Shown here piece after piece: positions 63,301 through 64,000 of a DNA stretch of 64,000 nucleotides (its first letter is position 1; each line of letters opens with the position of its first letter). Under the pieces are notes generated by a model. That model saw only the letters and a list, made by a program, of their open reading frames with translations. It was not told where the DNA came from and made no database searches. The DNA comes from Anisakis pegreffii (lineage: Eukaryota; Nematoda; Chromadorea; Rhabditida; Anisakidae): assembly GCA_035041965.1 (NCBI GenBank), contig JAPYMA010002819.1, positions 1 to 64,000 on the forward strand, in the 5' to 3' direction. Made by a program: the position numbers and the translations under genes.

Positions 63301-64000
63301 TAATGAAAATATTTCGGTTTGGATGAAAATTGTTTGGGAATTGATTTTTGAAAATGTTTGGAATGTTTTTAATTTGTACATGTTTTTCGGTTAATTTTGA
63401 GTTGTTTATTGTTTTTGATTTAATATTCAAGTGCTGTGTAAGTAGTGTAATGAGTATGATTTGTAAAGATTAATCTGGAAGAATTTTACATGTTTGTTGT
63501 TTGAAGGATATTCGAACATTGATAGCGTCGTTGTGTGATCTGATTTTTAGAGCAGCGCAAGAGTATAGCAAATTTGATACAGAGGTGAGTGTGTGGAATG
63601 ATTATTGTTTCAGTTCTTGGCTGTATTAGTTGTTGAGTTGTGATGATATTGTATTTTTGTTGGTTTAATTTTTATTCGTTAGATTCCGATTTTGAGTGTT
63701 TGGACGTTTGAACTTTGAGAACGAGCGTGGAAATTGGAAATGGCATTAGTTATTAATGAGTGAGATGGATTTTGCCTTGATTAAAGTATTTAATCCCTGG
63801 TTGATTAATTATCTACTTAATTCAAGTGTTTGAGATTATGGAAACTTTAGATGATTTTGATTATAGATTTGTTGTTATTGCTGCTTCAGGTTGCGAACTG
63901 TGTGAGCGCTGTTCAGTTGACATCGAGCGTTTGGTGCGGAAAAGATATGAGTGAAACGGCACGTTTCGAGATAGAAGAGGATCGCATTCGGGTGGAGGAG
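57301..64000 (+). CDS. gip-1: Gamma-tubulin complex component, GCP3-like (3' end beyond window)
   Basis: GCPs of the Spc97/Spc98 family assemble with gamma-tubulin to nucleate microtubules at centrosomes. Eighteen exons seen, all in phase, 843 residues so far: 57301-57457, 57839-57934, 58308-58435, 58530-58795, 58996-59066, 59609-59835, 59952-60020, 60262-60416, 60656-60779, 61128-61265, 61357-61532, 61843-61980, 62067-62312, 62543-62667, 62856-62944, 63092-63226, 63507-63584, 63890 to window end. The first 220 residues are basic and Ser/Gly-rich. The GRIP region starts at DKEMIRQLLAALLGLEGRYI (exon 6). Later marks are WRNGYRLVKENIPAFFSGF, ILVIGKSMALM and RYQRAFSFIWTILCCDFQL. LIRAHERCLAGLEEGLFLTE follows, then a charged tail as in GCP3. 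GCP3 fits better than GCP2 because of this tail and the ENIPAFF region, but I could not run an alignment. Exon 2 donor and exon 11 acceptor are least certain. Confidence 0.88.
57350..57372 (+). repeat. (GGT)n microsatellite encoding a glycine run
   Basis: Consecutive GGT codons near the start of the GCP3-like protein encode a polyglycine tract. Confidence 0.8.
60873..60947 (+). pseudogene. tRNA-like element in an intron of the GCP3 gene
   Basis: TAGTGCAGTGG (60884-60894) fits the RNA polymerase III A box and GGTTCAATGCC (60926-60936) fits the B box exactly, 42 bases apart as in a tRNA. GGTGAGC (60874-60880) pairs perfectly with GCTCACC (60940-60946), which is where the 3' acceptor strand should be. 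Three extra bases separate the 5' acceptor strand from the A box. The D, anticodon and T stems pair poorly, so no anticodon can be assigned. This is more likely a tRNA pseudogene or tRNA-derived SINE head than a working tRNA. Confidence 0.5.

Overview
The window looks like nuclear DNA of a nematode, and not Caenorhabditis elegans itself. It is AT-rich. Genes are split by many introns of about 50 to 1000 bases, many ending in a T-rich run plus CAG or TAG. Two start codons sit 4 bases after such an AG, as expected for spliced-leader addition. Several products are nematode-typical: a pepsin inhibitor-3 (aspin) protein, a small cysteine-rich protein resembling the nematode ET module, a LIN-35-like pocket protein and an RNT-1-like Runt factor. 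I built all exon models by hand from reading frame, splice signals and remembered homologues. No transcript or database search was available. The models close in frame, but individual junctions may be wrong.

Layout. 1-3335: a non-coding element whose two ends are long inverted copies of each other, cut by the window start. 3336-9269: no convincing gene, but dispersed degenerate repeats and a 31-base tandem array. 9270-9651 (+): small secreted cysteine-rich protein. 12004-27218 (+): IQGAP-family scaffold (pes-7), 30 exons, 1690 residues. 28233-34450 (+): Rb/p107/p130-family pocket protein (lin-35), 16 exons, 992 residues. 38101-40284 (-): RUNX factor (rnt-1), three exons, 470 residues, tail-to-tail with lin-35. 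40285-51904: gene-poor DNA upstream of rnt-1 with GATA-type motif clusters and two strong hairpins. 51905-53669 (+): aspin-like pepsin inhibitor, six exons, 186 residues. 54115-55070: two-monomer higher-order repeat. 55915-56774 (+): PHF5A/SF3b14b (phf-5), 111 residues. 57301 to window end (+): gamma-tubulin complex protein of GCP3 type (gip-1), 18 exons seen, 843 residues, 3' end missing. A tRNA-like element lies in one of its introns.

Functionally the genes are mostly conserved housekeeping or cell-cycle genes: cytoskeletal scaffolding (IQGAP), microtubule nucleation (GCP3), splicing (PHF5A), G1 control (LIN-35) and proliferation/differentiation control (RNT-1). The aspin and the ET-like protein are the lineage-specific secreted ones. 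E2F-like sites just upstream of lin-35 fit pocket-protein autoregulation. The most unusual general feature is relaxed splicing: about 13 of 71 inferred introns end in AAG or GAG instead of CAG/TAG, and about 29 of 71 donors begin GTT.
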